Shown: positions 42,211-52,465, counted from the stretch's first letter. The stretch is 64,000 nt of DNA from Aequorivita vitellina (GCF_022008365.1 NZ_JAIRBA010000016.1:1-64000); one strand, 5' to 3'. Notes: generated from the sequence alone by a model not told the origin. Numbers and translations: made by a program.

Positions 42211-42433
42211 GAATTCAACAATTGATTTCCATAAAATTTTGCGCGATTAACAGTTCGGCTTGTTCATTATTGAAGTAGAAGAACCATTGGAGGCTATTCG
42301 ATTATTTGTGTGAAGATAACTTCACAAGTGTAAGAATTCAATCTTCATTCTGCAAATTTCACGATTTACCTTTACAGATATTTAAGCCCAAATTAACAAA
42401 TCCCGAATTAACGATTCCCCAATTATAATTTCG

Positions 42434-42442
42434 TAAATTTGC
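42434..42442 (+). promoter_or_regulatory. Promoter -7 element for adk
   Basis: TAAATTTGC, an exact match; predicted start near 42449, so the leader to the ATG at 42475 is about 26 bases and the upstream frame opening at 42439 is not used. The rest of the 264-base gap before adk holds no gene I can see. Confidence 0.6.
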
Positions 42443-42474
42443 AACTTCGTTTTTTCACATATAAAACCACAAGC

Positions 42475-43047
42475 ATGACTAATATTATTTTATTCGGCCC
42501 TCCTGGCGCAGGAAAAGGAACCCAAGCTACATTTTTAAAAGAAAAATACAATTTAGTACATATTTCTACTGGCGATGTTTTTCGGTATAACATTAAAAAT
42601 GAAACCGAGCTTGGTAACTTGGCTAAATCGTTTATGGCAAAGGGGAAACTAGTTCCAGATGAGCTTACAATCGATATGCTTAGCAACGAAGTGGATAAAA
42701 ATAGCGATGCTAAAGGTTTTATTTTTGACGGCTTCCCAAGAACCGAAGCGCAGGCCGAAGCATTGGGTCATTTAATGGACGATAAAGACTCTCAAATAGA
42801 CGCGATGGTTGCTTTGGAGGTAGATGATGAAGTCTTGGTGAAGCGTTTACTAAAACGGGGCGAAACTAGCGGAAGAGCAGATGATGCCGATGAAAGCATA
42901 ATTAGAAACCGAATAAAAGTTTACTATAACGAAACCGCTATTTTAAAAAATTATTACGAAAAACAGGGTAAGTATTACGGCGTTGATGGCGTGGGCAGCA
43001 TTGAAGAAATAACCGAAAGGTTAAGTGAGGTAATAGATGGTTTATAG
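42475..43047 (+). CDS. adk: Adenylate kinase
   Basis: Balances ATP, ADP and AMP. The 190-residue protein begins MTNIILFGPPGAGKGTQA with the P-loop, then STGDVFRYNIK, the conserved FDGFPRTEAQAE and a short LID without zinc cysteines (RGETSGRADD). It is a stand-alone enzyme, not fused to a phosphoribosyltransferase. The start at ATG 42475 is fixed by the P-loop and the promoter element. 46 bases before obg. Confidence 0.96.
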   Translation: MTNIILFGPPGAGKGTQATFLKEKYNLVHISTGDVFRYNIKNETELGNLAKSFMAKGKLVPDELTIDMLSNEVDKNSDAKGFIFDGFPRTEAQAEALGHLMDDKDSQIDAMVALEVDDEVLVKRLLKRGETSGRADDADESIIRNRIKVYYNETAILKNYYEKQGKYYGVDGVGSIEEITERLSEVIDGL

Positions 43048-43093
43048 TTTGGAGTTCCCAATATTAAACCATAAATAATAAACATTAAATATA

Positions 43094-44092
43094 GTGACTG
43101 AAGGCAATTTTGTAGATTACGTTAAGGTTCATGTTACTTCCGGAAAGGGAGGGCAAGGCAGTAAACACATGCGACGGGAAAAATATATCCCTAAAGGTGG
43201 TCCCGATGGTGGTGATGGTGGTCGTGGCGGACACGTAATTGTAAAAGCCAATAAAAATCTTTGGACGCTTTACCACTTAAAATTTAAAAGACATTATAAG
43301 GCCGAACACGGTAGTGCAGGTAGTAAACAAACCAGCACAGGTGCCGATGGTGCCGATGTGTATATTGAAGTGCCACTGGGTACTGTTGTTCGCGATAAGG
43401 AAACCGAAGAGATACTCTTTGAACTCACCGAAGATGGCGAAGAAAAAGTTGTGGCTCAAGGAGGTCGTGGCGGATTGGGCAATGCACACTTTAAATCTTC
43501 AACTAACCAAACGCCCCGGTATGCACAACCCGGTGAAGAAGGGGAAGAAGTAGATATTATTTTAGAATTAAAAATACTTGCAGATGTGGGATTAGTAGGA
43601 TTTCCAAATGCTGGAAAATCTACTTTGCTTTCGGTTATTACTGCGGCAAAACCTAAAATTGCCAATTATGAATTTACGACACTAAAACCCAATTTGGGAA
43701 TCGTGGAATACCGCGATTTTCAAACATTTGTAGTTGCCGATATTCCCGGAATTATTGAAGGTGCTGCCGAAGGAAAAGGCATCGGGCATCGTTTTTTACG
43801 GCATATTGAACGTAATTCAACATTGTTGTTTTTAATTCCAGCCGATGCGCCAGATATTAAAGAACAATACGAAATTTTAGTTGACGAATTGCGTCGTTAC
43901 AACCCACAACTTTTAGACAAGGAACGCTTAGTGGCCATCAGTAAAAGCGATATGCTAGACGATGAGTTAAAAGCCGAAATGAAAAAGATTCTTGATAAAG
44001 AATTTAAGGATATTCCGTATTTGTTTATTTCTTCTGTTGCGCATCAAGGTTTAACAGAGCTTAAGGACAAGCTTTGGGCAATGTTGAACTAG
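43094..44092 (+). CDS. obg: GTPase Obg (CgtA)
   Basis: Essential GTPase for large ribosomal subunit maturation and stress response. The 332-residue protein has the glycine-rich Obg domain ([19 protein letters not shown], then [14 protein letters not shown]) and the G domain with [12 protein letters not shown] (G1), [16 protein letters not shown] (G3) and SKSD (G4). The C-terminal OCT domain is absent, as usual in Bacteroidetes. The start is GTG at 43094, which gives the family's [14 protein letters not shown]-terminus. Confidence 0.96.
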   Translation: MTEGNFVDYVKVHVTSGKGGQGSKHMRREKYIPKGGPDGGDGGRGGHVIVKANKNLWTLYHLKFKRHYKAEHGSAGSKQTSTGADGADVYIEVPLGTVVRDKETEEILFELTEDGEEKVVAQGGRGGLGNAHFKSSTNQTPRYAQPGEEGEEVDIILELKILADVGLVGFPNAGKSTLLSVITAAKPKIANYEFTTLKPNLGIVEYRDFQTFVVADIPGIIEGAAEGKGIGHRFLRHIERNSTLLFLIPADAPDIKEQYEILVDELRRYNPQLLDKERLVAISKSDMLDDELKAEMKKILDKEFKDIPYLFISSVAHQGLTELKDKLWAMLN

Positions 44093-44481
44093 AACAAATG
44101 TCAGGTCGAGCGCAGTCGAGACCTCTTCTTATTTTAAATCTGACAGATAATATTCCCTCGATTGTGCTCGGGGAGACGACTTCGGTTTTCTCAAAACTTC
44201 TTAACTTTCATTCAATTTAGAAATACCTTTTCTCGCTGCTTTACAATTTCGTTTTATAAATAATTCATATAAGTGATTGAATTATAGTGTGGTTACACTT
44301 CAATTCTTGTGTTGATGTTTCTTTTCAAATCAAAATTCCATAATTCCAACAACCAATTTTAGCCATTCACATCATTTAAGTCCAACGAGGGTGTTGTTCC
44401 GTTAATTTAGTGGATGTAAAAATACCTGATCAGTGTTTACAAGTTTAACAAACAAGTTATAAACCCTTAAAATTATCAGTT
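44093..44481. other. 389-base intergenic region with paired repeats
   Basis: Contains the dispersed repeat pair AGGTCGAGCGCAGTCGAGACCT (about 44103-44124) and CCCTCGATTGTGCTCGGGGAGA (44155-44176), followed by about 300 bases of AT-rich sequence up to the next gene. No promoter of the TAnnTTTG type or gene was recognised there. Confidence 0.6.
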
Positions 44482-45033
44482 ATGAAAACTTTAATTATTT
44501 CTATTATTTTTATTTTGACCGCTACGGTACTCAGTGCTCAAGAAGTTACCGTTTTAGATGAAGCTAGACTGTTTTACGCTCCGCTCAATGTTGTAATAAC
44601 CCAAGACGGCGACAGTTATGTATATAATATTAAAGAAAGCCAAAGTCGCCAATTTGCTCGCGACCCCATTGGTTTTATGAAAGCTAATTTTGATATTCAA
44701 AGCTTTATCACCCATACGGCAGACAAAAAATATCACGCCTATTTGGTAACGTTTAAAAGTTCAAACGGATCTTTGGAGGCAGATTTTGACAGCAAAGGCA
44801 GGCTGCTAGAAACTCGTCAGCAATTTAAAAATGTGATTTTACCAGCAAACCTCAGAAGCGATGTGCACAAAGCCTACCAGGGATATACTTTAACTAAAAC
44901 CAAATATACTGCCCGCACCAAAGGGGAAATATTGGCCAATGCCAAATATAAAATTCGTCTTGAAAATGGAAAAGACAAACAGCACCTAAAAATTGACGCT
45001 ATAAGTAGCGGCGTTGGCGTGGCCGTTAATTGA
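44482..45033 (+). CDS. Secreted protein of unknown function
   Basis: A 183-residue protein with a signal peptide (MKTLIISIIFILTATVLSAQ). The middle part HAYLVTFKSSNGSLEADFDSKGRL, with 'lV.F....G...a.FD..G.L', resembles PepSY-like beta repeats found in Bacteroidetes secreted proteins. No enzyme motif was seen. It is followed by a clear terminator, so it is a single-gene unit. Confidence 0.7.
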   Translation: MKTLIISIIFILTATVLSAQEVTVLDEARLFYAPLNVVITQDGDSYVYNIKESQSRQFARDPIGFMKANFDIQSFITHTADKKYHAYLVTFKSSNGSLEADFDSKGRLLETRQQFKNVILPANLRSDVHKAYQGYTLTKTKYTARTKGEILANAKYKIRLENGKDKQHLKIDAISSGVGVAVN

Positions 45034-45057
45034 ACGAATGTGGTTTGCCAATTCTAT

Positions 45058-45093
45058 AAAGACCGTCTGGCAACAAATGCCGATGGTCTTTTT
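45058..45093 (+). terminator. Intrinsic terminator
   Basis: AAAGACC (45058-45064) pairs with GGTCTTT (45085-45091), extended inward by GTCTGGCA / TGCCGAT with one bulge, followed by a T-run. Stops transcription of the secreted protein gene. Confidence 0.8.
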
Positions 45094-45204
45094 ATAGATT
45101 GAACAGGCTCTAAATATTGAGTTCTTACGCCGCCAACCAATTGATTTTAAATATCTTTACCTGACCATTTACTGTTTTTAAAATTAATCATAAATTATTT
45201 TATA

Positions 45205-45972
45205 ATGATAAAAGCACTTGTAATAGATGACGAAGAGCTTGCCCGTAAAAGGGTTCTCTACCTGCTTCTGCAAGTGCCAGATGTGGAGGTAATAGGAGAA
45301 TGTTCTAACGGTAAAACCGCCATTGCAGAGATAGACAAACAACGCCCCGACCTTATTTTTTTGGATATCAATATGAAGGATATGAATGGTTTTGAAGTCT
45401 TGCAAAAAATAACCCTTTCGCCAAAACCCATCGTTATATTTGTTACTGCTTACGACAATTACGCGCTTAAAGCCTTTGATGTTGATGCTTTCGATTTTTT
45501 GCTGAAACCTTTTAAAGACGAACGCTTTTTTAGAACGATTGAAAAAGTACGTAAAATTTCAGCAAACGAAGCAGATGAAAATTTTGAAAAACGTATCATC
45601 GAGCTTTTCAATTTATACAAAAGCAAAGCGCAAAAAACCGCAATTCTTGATAAAATACCAGTTAAACAAGGGAACAAAACGGTGTTAATTCATCCAGATG
45701 AAATTTTATACATAACGGCATCTGGTAGCTATGCCGAAATTTTTGTGGAAAACAAAAAATACGTGCTTCGAGAATCGCTAAACAGCCTTTGCGAGTCATT
45801 GGACGGTAATAAATTTATTAGAATTCACAGATCTAGCATTGTCAATCTGCATCACGTAAAGGAAATTGTACATTCAGAATTTTCAGAAATTGATGCCCGA
45901 ATGACCGATAATAATTTGTTGCACATCAGTAAATCTTATAAAAAAGATTTTTTGGAAAAAGTAGGAATATGA
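45205..45972 (+). CDS. LytTR family response regulator
   Basis: A 255-residue DNA-binding regulator with a receiver domain (phospho-acceptor Asp54 in LIFLDINMKDM, Thr in FVTAYD, Lys in LLKPFKDE) and a C-terminal LytTR domain (about 150-252, ILYITASGSYAEIFVENKKY ... IRIHRSSIVNLHHVKEI). The receiver output is probably controlled by the LytS-type kinase gene that overlaps its last 4 bases (ATGA). Targets are unknown. Confidence 0.94.
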   Translation: MIKALVIDDEELARKRVLYLLLQVPDVEVIGECSNGKTAIAEIDKQRPDLIFLDINMKDMNGFEVLQKITLSPKPIVIFVTAYDNYALKAFDVDAFDFLLKPFKDERFFRTIEKVRKISANEADENFEKRIIELFNLYKSKAQKTAILDKIPVKQGNKTVLIHPDEILYITASGSYAEIFVENKKYVLRESLNSLCESLDGNKFIRIHRSSIVNLHHVKEIVHSEFSEIDARMTDNNLLHISKSYKKDFLEKVGI

Positions 45973-47084
45973 ATAAAAGTTACAATTTAGAGAAGAAATA
46001 CATAGACCTAAAATTAATTCTTCTTTTAGGTGGATTTTATGCATTGTTCGACTTGGTTTTAATTGCAAAAACCGCCTATATGCAAGTCTTCGGTATGGAG
46101 AAAATGGAAGTCTTCTCTTGGTCTCGATTCTTAATAGACAACCTGCTTTTTGACTATATAATTGTGCTTAGCTTTATGACGCTAATTGCCATTAGCACCA
46201 AACGATTTCTTCGGAAAAACTATTCGTGGACAAAAATTATTTCCACCCACATTTTGTTTTCGCTCTTAATAGGCATGTTTATTAGGCTTATTGTTGATCT
46301 GTATTATATTTTATTAGGAAGAATAACCTTTGCCGAATATGATTTTGAGCGTAGTATTTTTAGGTTTATGTACGTGATAGATCTCAATTTTCTCATCTAC
46401 TTTGCTATGGTTTTTATAATCTACACGTATTACTATGTGAAAGAGGTAAAAAAGGCTGAAAAAAAACAGGGGAAATTGGAAGCGCAACTCGTTAACACCC
46501 GGATGAAAATGCTTTCCTCACAATTGCAGCCACATTTTCTTTTTAACACATTAAATTCCATTGCCGTGTTAACCGACATTGATGCTTCAAAAGCCAAAGA
46601 TACAATTGCCGATCTCAGCGATTTTTTAAGAGAAATTCTTTATGACAATGACAGCAATCGAATTCCATTGGAGAAAGAATTACGGATTTTAGAATTCTAT
46701 CTCAATATTATAAAAGTGAGATTCACCGACCATTTAAAAATTTTAACGGAAATAGACGAATCGCTACTTCAAAAAATGGTGCCAGCACTTTTGCTACAGC
46801 CCATACTCGAAAATTCCATTAAACACGGCTATGATTTTAACCATACCGATCTGGAAATTCTTGTAAAAATTTATGCCGAAGAAAAAAACCTAATTATAAA
46901 GGTAGAAAATGATGGAGCTCCAGTAACTGTGGCCCACGGCTTGTTGCTTAAGCGTGGTATGGGTTTGGCTAACATAAATGACCGATTAAATAATCTGTAT
47001 GGTAACAATTATTTTTTTGAAGTGAGAAATAGAAATGATGGCGCGGGAGTTGAAACGATAATTAAAATTCCTTTAGAAAATTAA
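45969..47084 (+). CDS. LytS-type sensor histidine kinase
   Basis: A 371-residue inner-membrane kinase with four predicted membrane helices (about 13-33, 52-76, 92-112, 127-150), a short coiled coil, the His-kinase motif QLQPHFLFNTLNSI with the phosphorylated His, and an HATPase domain with LQPILENSIKHGY (N-box) and RGMGLANINDRL (G-box). No periplasmic sensor domain is seen, so the signal may be sensed in the membrane. Partner of the overlapping LytTR regulator. Confidence 0.93.
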   Translation: MNKSYNLEKKYIDLKLILLLGGFYALFDLVLIAKTAYMQVFGMEKMEVFSWSRFLIDNLLFDYIIVLSFMTLIAISTKRFLRKNYSWTKIISTHILFSLLIGMFIRLIVDLYYILLGRITFAEYDFERSIFRFMYVIDLNFLIYFAMVFIIYTYYYVKEVKKAEKKQGKLEAQLVNTRMKMLSSQLQPHFLFNTLNSIAVLTDIDASKAKDTIADLSDFLREILYDNDSNRIPLEKELRILEFYLNIIKVRFTDHLKILTEIDESLLQKMVPALLLQPILENSIKHGYDFNHTDLEILVKIYAEEKNLIIKVENDGAPVTVAHGLLLKRGMGLANINDRLNNLYGNNYFFEVRNRNDGAGVETIIKIPLEN

Positions 47085-47200
47085 TTTAAACAGTTTAAAA
47101 GCCGAGGCGAATTTTGTGTTAAAGTGGTTCTTCCAACTTTAACCTTTTCTAAAAACCAATTCTTCAGTTTTTGCGTATTTTTATTGAAAAGAAAAACGCA

Positions 47201-47725
47201 ATGAAGTTCCTCTCGATTTTTATGCTTTCACTGTTTTTGGTGTCCTGTGGCGCCACAGTCGCAGTAGATTACGACAAGCAAATAGATTTTTCAAAATACA
47301 ATAGCTACAATTATTTCCCTACTATAGATTCTGGTTTAAATGAACTGGACGACAATCGCATAATTCAAATTACCGATAGTCTTTTGCAGCAACGCGGCTT
47401 CGTAAAAAGCGAAACCCCGCAACTGTATATCAACTTTTTTGCACGTGAAAGTGTTTCCCGTTCCCGAAACACGATTGGCATAGGTATCGGCAGTGGCGGT
47501 GGCAATGTTGGCGTGGGCGTTAGTGGCGGTATTCCCATTGGCGGAAGAGTCGTCAACCAGCAATTAACAATGGATTTTATAGATGTTGAAAAAGACGATT
47601 TGGTGTGGCAAGCCGTTGTGGATGGCGAAATGAAAGAACGCGCAACCCCACAACAAAAGGAAGCGTATTATACAGCTATTATTCGGAAAATATTATCAAA
47701 ATATCCACCTTCTTCGAAAAAATAA
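47201..47725 (+). CDS. DUF4136 lipoprotein
   Basis: A 174-residue protein with lipobox LVSC (Cys16), followed by the DUF4136 domain start VAVDYDKQIDFSKYNSYNYFP and the central glycine-rich IGIGIGSGGGNVGVGVSGGIPIGG. The start at ATG 47201 gives the signal peptide; the TTG-initiated extension upstream is not needed. Function of this family is unknown. The TPR pseudogene starts about 30 bases downstream. Confidence 0.85.
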   Translation: MKFLSIFMLSLFLVSCGATVAVDYDKQIDFSKYNSYNYFPTIDSGLNELDDNRIIQITDSLLQQRGFVKSETPQLYINFFARESVSRSRNTIGIGIGSGGGNVGVGVSGGIPIGGRVVNQQLTMDFIDVEKDDLVWQAVVDGEMKERATPQQKEAYYTAIIRKILSKYPPSSKK

Positions 47726-47756
47726 CAAATCCCAAATCTCAAGAAAATAACGAAAA

Positions 47757-48788
47757 TTGCAGTTTCTAAAATCAACTATCGGCTTTTGTTTTTCTTTATA
47801 TGAAAAGGTTTCGTTTTCGCATAAAAAGGGCTTCTTTTTAGTATTTATTTTCTTACAGTTATTCCCTGTATTTGTAATGGCTCAAACAAACTATCAAAAA
47901 GCAGAGGAATATTTTAAACAAGAAAATTTCAGCAGAGCAAAACCTATTTTTAAGCGTTTTCTGAAGCAGCATCCCACCGACAAAAAAACGCGGGAATATC
48001 TGGGTGATATTGCGGGTTACCAAAAGGATTGAGATACTGCAATTGCGTATTATAAAGCTTTGGTGAACGATGAAAAAAGCAATGCCAATTACCATTTTAA
48101 GTACGGCGGCGCATTGGGAATGAAAGCGATGTCCGTTAGTCGAATTCGTGCAGTTACTTATATTGGCGATATAAAACATCATTTGGAAAGCGCCACAACG
48201 CTCGATCCACAACACATTGAAGCACGATGGGCATTAGTGGAATTCTACATACAACTACCAGGAATTTTTGGCGGAAGCGAAAACAAAGCCATTGCCTACG
48301 CAAATGAATTGGGGGCTATTTCAGAAGTGGACGGATATCTAGCCAAAGGTTATATTGCTGAATATTCAAACAGACCCAAGGATGCGGAGCGGTATTATAA
48401 ACAAGCGATTGAAGTAGGCGGTTCGCCACATACGTATGAAAAACTTTCGAGTCTTTATGAAAAGAATAATCAGCCAAAAGAAGCCATCGCCACAACTTCA
48501 GAATCGTTGAAAAAGCACAAGCGCAATCAGCTCAATTACCAGATAGGTAAAATCTCCGCGCAGTACAATTTGGAGCCAGAATACGGCATTGCATGCTTGA
48601 GTGAATACTTGGCCAACTATTCTATAAAGGACGGTGTGCCGAAGGATTGGGCGTATTATCGATTGGCGCAGATTTATAAAAATTTAGGCAAAAAGGAAAT
48701 CGCGCTTACTTGGATAAACAAAGCTTTAATTGATCGCGCAGATTTCGATGAAGCGCAAAAAGAGAAATCACTCATTTTAGCAATGTAA
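47757..48788 (+). pseudogene. TPR repeat protein broken by an in-frame TGA
   Basis: Read through position 48030-48032 the frame is open from 47757 (TTG) or a nearby start to 48788 and gives about 343 residues: a hydrophobic export signal (FFLVFIFLQLFPVFVMAQ) followed by tetratricopeptide repeats (YQKAEEYFKQENFSRAKPIFKRF, then NYHFKYGGALGMKAM, ..., KDAERYYKQAIEVGGSPHTYEKL). The only defect is TGA at codon 92 where the repeat pattern, KDxDTAIAYYKALV, calls for Trp (TGG). The downstream part (48060-48788) would lack a signal peptide if made alone. A point mutation, sequencing error or readthrough are possible. The role of such exported TPR proteins is not defined. Confidence 0.75.
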
Positions 48789-48843
48789 TTCTGAAATATG
48801 AATCTTGAATTCAGCATTAGAAAAAGTATCTTTACAAAACGAA

Positions 48844-48871
48844 TGTCACCCTGAGCGCAGTCGAAGGGTTA
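48844..48871 (+). repeat. Dispersed palindromic repeat upstream of mpl
   Basis: TGTCACCCTGAGCGCAGTCG plus AAGGGTTA contains the same CCTGAGCG-AGTCGAAGG core as the in-frame copy in the M3 peptidase. Confidence 0.75.
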
Positions 48872-48886
48872 AATATTAAACCCCAC

Positions 48887-50242
48887 ATGAGAATCCATTT
48901 TATAGCTATAGGCGGTAGCGCGATGCACAATCTTGCATTGGCACTACATCAAAAAGGAGATACGGTAACCGGAAGCGATGACGAGATATTTGAACCCTCC
49001 AAAAGTAGATTAAATAAGAAAGGGTTACTGCCCGAAAAAGAAGGCTGGTTTCCCGAAAAATTGAATTCTGAAATTGATGCAGTTATCCTCGGAATGCACG
49101 CCAAAGCAGATAATCCCGAACTGGTAAAAGCGAAGGAGCTCGGGTTAAAAATCTACAGCTACCCCGAATTTCTTTACGAACAATCCAAAACGAAAACCCG
49201 TGTGGTAATTGGTGGTTCCCACGGAAAAACTACAATTACTTCTATGATTCTTCACGTGATGAATTATCACGAAAAAGATGTGGATTATATGGTTGGTGCT
49301 CAATTGGAAGGGTTTGACACCATGGTGAAAATTACAGATGACAACGATTTTATGGTTATTGAAGGCGATGAATATCTGTCTTCGCCCATAGACCGCAGAC
49401 CAAAATTTCACCTTTACAAACCGAACATTGCCTTGTTGAGTGGTATTGCTTGGGATCACATTAACGTTTTTCCAACTTATGAAAACTACGTGGAGCAGTT
49501 TGAAATTTTTCTAAAGGAAATTACCAACGGCGGCGCAATAATTTACAACGAAGAGGACGCAGAAGTTAAACGAGTAGTGGAAGCAGCAACAAACCCAATT
49601 AAGAAATATCCGTACCAAACTCCCGAATATACAGTTGAAAACGGAACTACGCTACTAGAAACTCCCGAAGGCCCAATGCCTATTGAAATCTTTGGAAAAC
49701 ACAATTTAAACAACCTAGAAGGCGCTCGATGGATCTGCCAATTGATGGGCATAGATGCCGATGATTTTTACGAAGCCATCGCCACATTTAAAGGCGCGAG
49801 TAAACGATTAGAAAAAATTGCCGAAACCAAAACTGCGGTAGCGTATAAAGATTACGCACATTCGCCCAGCAAAGTAAAAGCCACTACGCAAGCCGTAAAA
49901 AACCAATACCCAAATAGAAAATTGATAGCCTGTTTGGAGTTACATACCTACAGCAGCCTAAATCCTGACTTTTTAAAAGAATACAAAGGAACGCTCGATG
50001 CAGCCGATAGCGCAGTAGTATTTTACTCACCCCATGCGGTAATGATAAAACAGCTCGACGAAATAAAAAGGGAGCAAATAGAGGAGGCCTTTGACCGTGA
50101 TGACTTGGTAGTTTTCACAAACCCGGCAGATTTTAAAACCTACCTTTTTTCGCAGGATTATGACGATACTTGCTTGCTTTTAATGAGTAGTGGTAATTAC
50201 GGAGGATTAAATTTTGAAGAGGTAAAGGAGTATTTAAAATAG
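48887..50242 (+). CDS. mpl: UDP-N-acetylmuramate:L-alanyl-gamma-D-glutamyl-meso-diaminopimelate ligase
   Basis: Recycles cell wall by ligating the released tripeptide to UDP-MurNAc in the cytoplasm. The 451-residue Mur-ligase protein starts MRIHFIAIGGSAMHNLALAL, the GGSAMH word being typical for Mpl rather than MurC, and has the ATP motif VIGGSHGKTTITS, EGDEYLSSPIDRRPKF and the C-terminal KDYAHSPSKVKATT. Length is normal. A dispersed repeat sits just upstream. Confidence 0.94.
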   Translation: MRIHFIAIGGSAMHNLALALHQKGDTVTGSDDEIFEPSKSRLNKKGLLPEKEGWFPEKLNSEIDAVILGMHAKADNPELVKAKELGLKIYSYPEFLYEQSKTKTRVVIGGSHGKTTITSMILHVMNYHEKDVDYMVGAQLEGFDTMVKITDDNDFMVIEGDEYLSSPIDRRPKFHLYKPNIALLSGIAWDHINVFPTYENYVEQFEIFLKEITNGGAIIYNEEDAEVKRVVEAATNPIKKYPYQTPEYTVENGTTLLETPEGPMPIEIFGKHNLNNLEGARWICQLMGIDADDFYEAIATFKGASKRLEKIAETKTAVAYKDYAHSPSKVKATTQAVKNQYPNRKLIACLELHTYSSLNPDFLKEYKGTLDAADSAVVFYSPHAVMIKQLDEIKREQIEEAFDRDDLVVFTNPADFKTYLFSQDYDDTCLLLMSSGNYGGLNFEEVKEYLK

Positions 50243-50257
50243 CCAATACTTCATCTT

Positions 50258-50854
50258 TTATTTATAGATATTTTCGATAAACACTGAATCTTCCGCTCGT
50301 GATTTTTTGATTAATTCCTTCTTCGCATTTTCAAAATCCTGTGCGTTTTTATCTTGCGAAAGCTTGAATTTTCCTTCCCAATTGGTGATTTCAATTTCAA
50401 AAGCTTGAATATAGTCAATCAATTTTTCCATTCGGGAGTCGTTCATTTTTAGACTAAATTTTTGGTTCTTTCCTTCTAAAAAATCTGTCATATCTACAAG
50501 GGTCTTTTTAGCTACCTCGGCATTGCGAATAAGCTTGAGTTTCCCTGTAACGTGAACGATAATATAATTATATGTTGGCAATTGTGGTGTAGTATAAATA
50601 CTCGGGGAAATGTACGTATCGGGACCATTAAAAACTGCAGTAACTGTGGCACCGTCTTTTAAAGTCTCCATTTGTGGATTGCTGCGATCTACGTGGGCTA
50701 CGAGTCTTTTTGAATTTTCATTATATATAAACGGAATGTGCGTAATAAATGGCTTTCCATCTTTTGCGGTAATCAGAGCGCCCAACGGAAAGTTCTTAAT
50801 TACTGAAATCATTTTTTCAATATCGTGCGATTGATGATGTGGAGGTGGATACAT
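50258..50854 (-). CDS. PaiB-type FMN-binding split-barrel protein
   Basis: A 198-residue member of the PaiB family (FMN-binding negative transcriptional regulator type). The family start MYPPPHHQ fits the annotated ATG at 50854; a longer frame to 50932 is rejected. Motifs include FPLGALITAKDGKPFITHIP, LVAHVDRSNPQ and YISPSIYTTPQLPTYNY with the terminal family helix. Whether it acts as a regulator or an FMN-dependent reductase is not clear. Confidence 0.85.
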   Translation of the reverse strand: MYPPPHHQSHDIEKMISVIKNFPLGALITAKDGKPFITHIPFIYNENSKRLVAHVDRSNPQMETLKDGATVTAVFNGPDTYISPSIYTTPQLPTYNYIIVHVTGKLKLIRNAEVAKKTLVDMTDFLEGKNQKFSLKMNDSRMEKLIDYIQAFEIEITNWEGKFKLSQDKNAQDFENAKKELIKKSRAEDSVFIENIYK

Positions 50855-50974
50855 TTGCTTAATAAATAATGCTAAATAAATAATGAAACTTAGTGACTCG
50901 TTGTGCAACTCCGCAGTATAACGATCACACAAAGCCGCTGGGGTTCACGGAGCTTAAATATAATTAAAAATGAT

Positions 50975-52465
50975 TTAAACTTTGGACGTCAGCGATTTAA
51001 AAAACACAAATCCAAACCCTAAGAAAAGCATCAAATGAAACGGGAAAAGCCCGAAATCGCCACCTTGGTCGCCAACTACAAAGGCGCTATACATTCCAAA
51101 AGCGAAGTAGAGCATCAAAATTCCTTCAAAGATTACATTTGTAGAAATATTTTTTGTGAGGTATTTATTGCTTTTCCAACCTTCCTTTAAACTGCCGATA
51201 TTGAATTTTGGAGTTCGGATAAATTCACTTTTCTTACCAAAATGTCCTTCCAAAACGGCAATAGAATTGTGAAGTGAAAAACCCATCGCAATAGAAAAGA
51301 AGGTAAAAAACATCGCAGAATACTTGAAAAAACGTTTAAATCCGCCGCCGTAAATTGCTTTGTAAGTAAACCAATAGCAGATAAAAAAAATAGCTGTACT
51401 AATCACAAAAAAGCTCATTACATAAAAATAAACTTTCAAATGTTCGTATTCGTTTTTAATGTATAGCATCGGAATACTCAAAATAGCGACAATCAAAATA
51501 TTTAAAAACATGGTGCTATTCAGCAAATGCAGGAAACTGTGTATTTTAGTTTTAAAAGTAACATCCTCGCTCTTAAAGACGCGCCACGCCATTTTTTGAA
51601 AATTCTCGGCGCCACCTTTGTTCCAACGAAATTGTTGGGATCGAGCCGCGCTAATAACCACTGGCAGCTCGGCCGGAGTTTCTACTGCTTCCAAATATTT
51701 GAATTTCCAATTTTTAAGTTGCGCGCGATAGCTGAGGTCTAAATCTTCTGTTAAGGTATCGCCTTCCCAATTACCCGCATCCAGAATACACGCTTTTCGC
51801 CAAACACCCGCTGTTCCGTTAAAATTTATGAAATGTCCTTTACTATTTCGGCCCACTTGCTCTAAAGTAAAATGTGCATCGAGCGCAAAAGCCTGCACGC
51901 GGGTAAGGATGGAATAATTGCGATTTAAATGGCCCCACCGAGTTTGCACTACACCTATTTTGGAATCTTTAAAATATGGAATTGTATTTTTTAACCAGTT
52001 TTTCTTCGGAAGAAAATCTGCGTCAAAAATCGCGATATATTCGCCTTTGGCAGTTTTTAAACCTTCTTTTAGCGCACCTGCCTTAAAACCAGATCGATTT
52101 GTTCGTGTAACGTGCTGAATATCTAAGTCTGTTTTCTGAAGTTTTTGAATGTGTTTTGCAGTTGCTTCGAAGGATTCATCGGTGCTGTCGTCCAACACCT
52201 GTATTTCTAATTTATCTTTTGGATAATCAATTTCAGCAATATTGTCCAACAGGCGTTCCATTACATATAATTCGTTATAAACGGGAAGTTGGATGGTTAC
52301 TAAAGGAATTTCTTCAGCCTTTAAAAAATTGAATGTTGGGCAGGTTTTGTGATTCTTACGCGCTTTTAAATAATTGAAAAGCAGGTTCAATTGCGCCAAA
52401 GCGTACATAAAAATGAGAAGCAAGGCTACGGAGTAAATTACAATGATAATAGATTCAAGAATCAT
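50975..52465 (-). CDS. Membrane-anchored processive glycosyltransferase family 2
   Basis: A 496-residue cellulose/chitin-synthase-like GT2 with an N-terminal membrane helix and four or five C-terminal helices. Catalytic motifs: VLDDSTDESFEATAKHI, the DxD IFDADFLPKKNW, TEDLDLSYRAQLK, and QQFRWNKGGAENFQKM (the QxxRW processivity motif). Its start overlaps the end of the second GT2 gene by 4 bases, so both make the same surface polymer or lipid-linked sugar. Confidence 0.9.
   Translation of the reverse strand: MILESIIIVIYSVALLLIFMYALAQLNLLFNYLKARKNHKTCPTFNFLKAEEIPLVTIQLPVYNELYVMERLLDNIAEIDYPKDKLEIQVLDDSTDESFEATAKHIQKLQKTDLDIQHVTRTNRSGFKAGALKEGLKTAKGEYIAIFDADFLPKKNWLKNTIPYFKDSKIGVVQTRWGHLNRNYSILTRVQAFALDAHFTLEQVGRNSKGHFINFNGTAGVWRKACILDAGNWEGDTLTEDLDLSYRAQLKNWKFKYLEAVETPAELPVVISAARSQQFRWNKGGAENFQKMAWRVFKSEDVTFKTKIHSFLHLLNSTMFLNILIVAILSIPMLYIKNEYEHLKVYFYVMSFFVISTAIFFICYWFTYKAIYGGGFKRFFKYSAMFFTFFSIAMGFSLHNSIAVLEGHFGKKSEFIRTPKFNIGSLKEGWKSNKYLTKNISTNVIFEGILMLYFAFGMYSAFVVGDQGGDFGLFPFHLMLFLGFGFVFFKSLTSKV

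Noticed and set aside
48030-48032. TGA in the TPR gene as a selenocysteine codon
   Set aside because: No selenocysteine insertion element evident and TPR proteins do not use Sec; a Trp-to-stop change is simpler.
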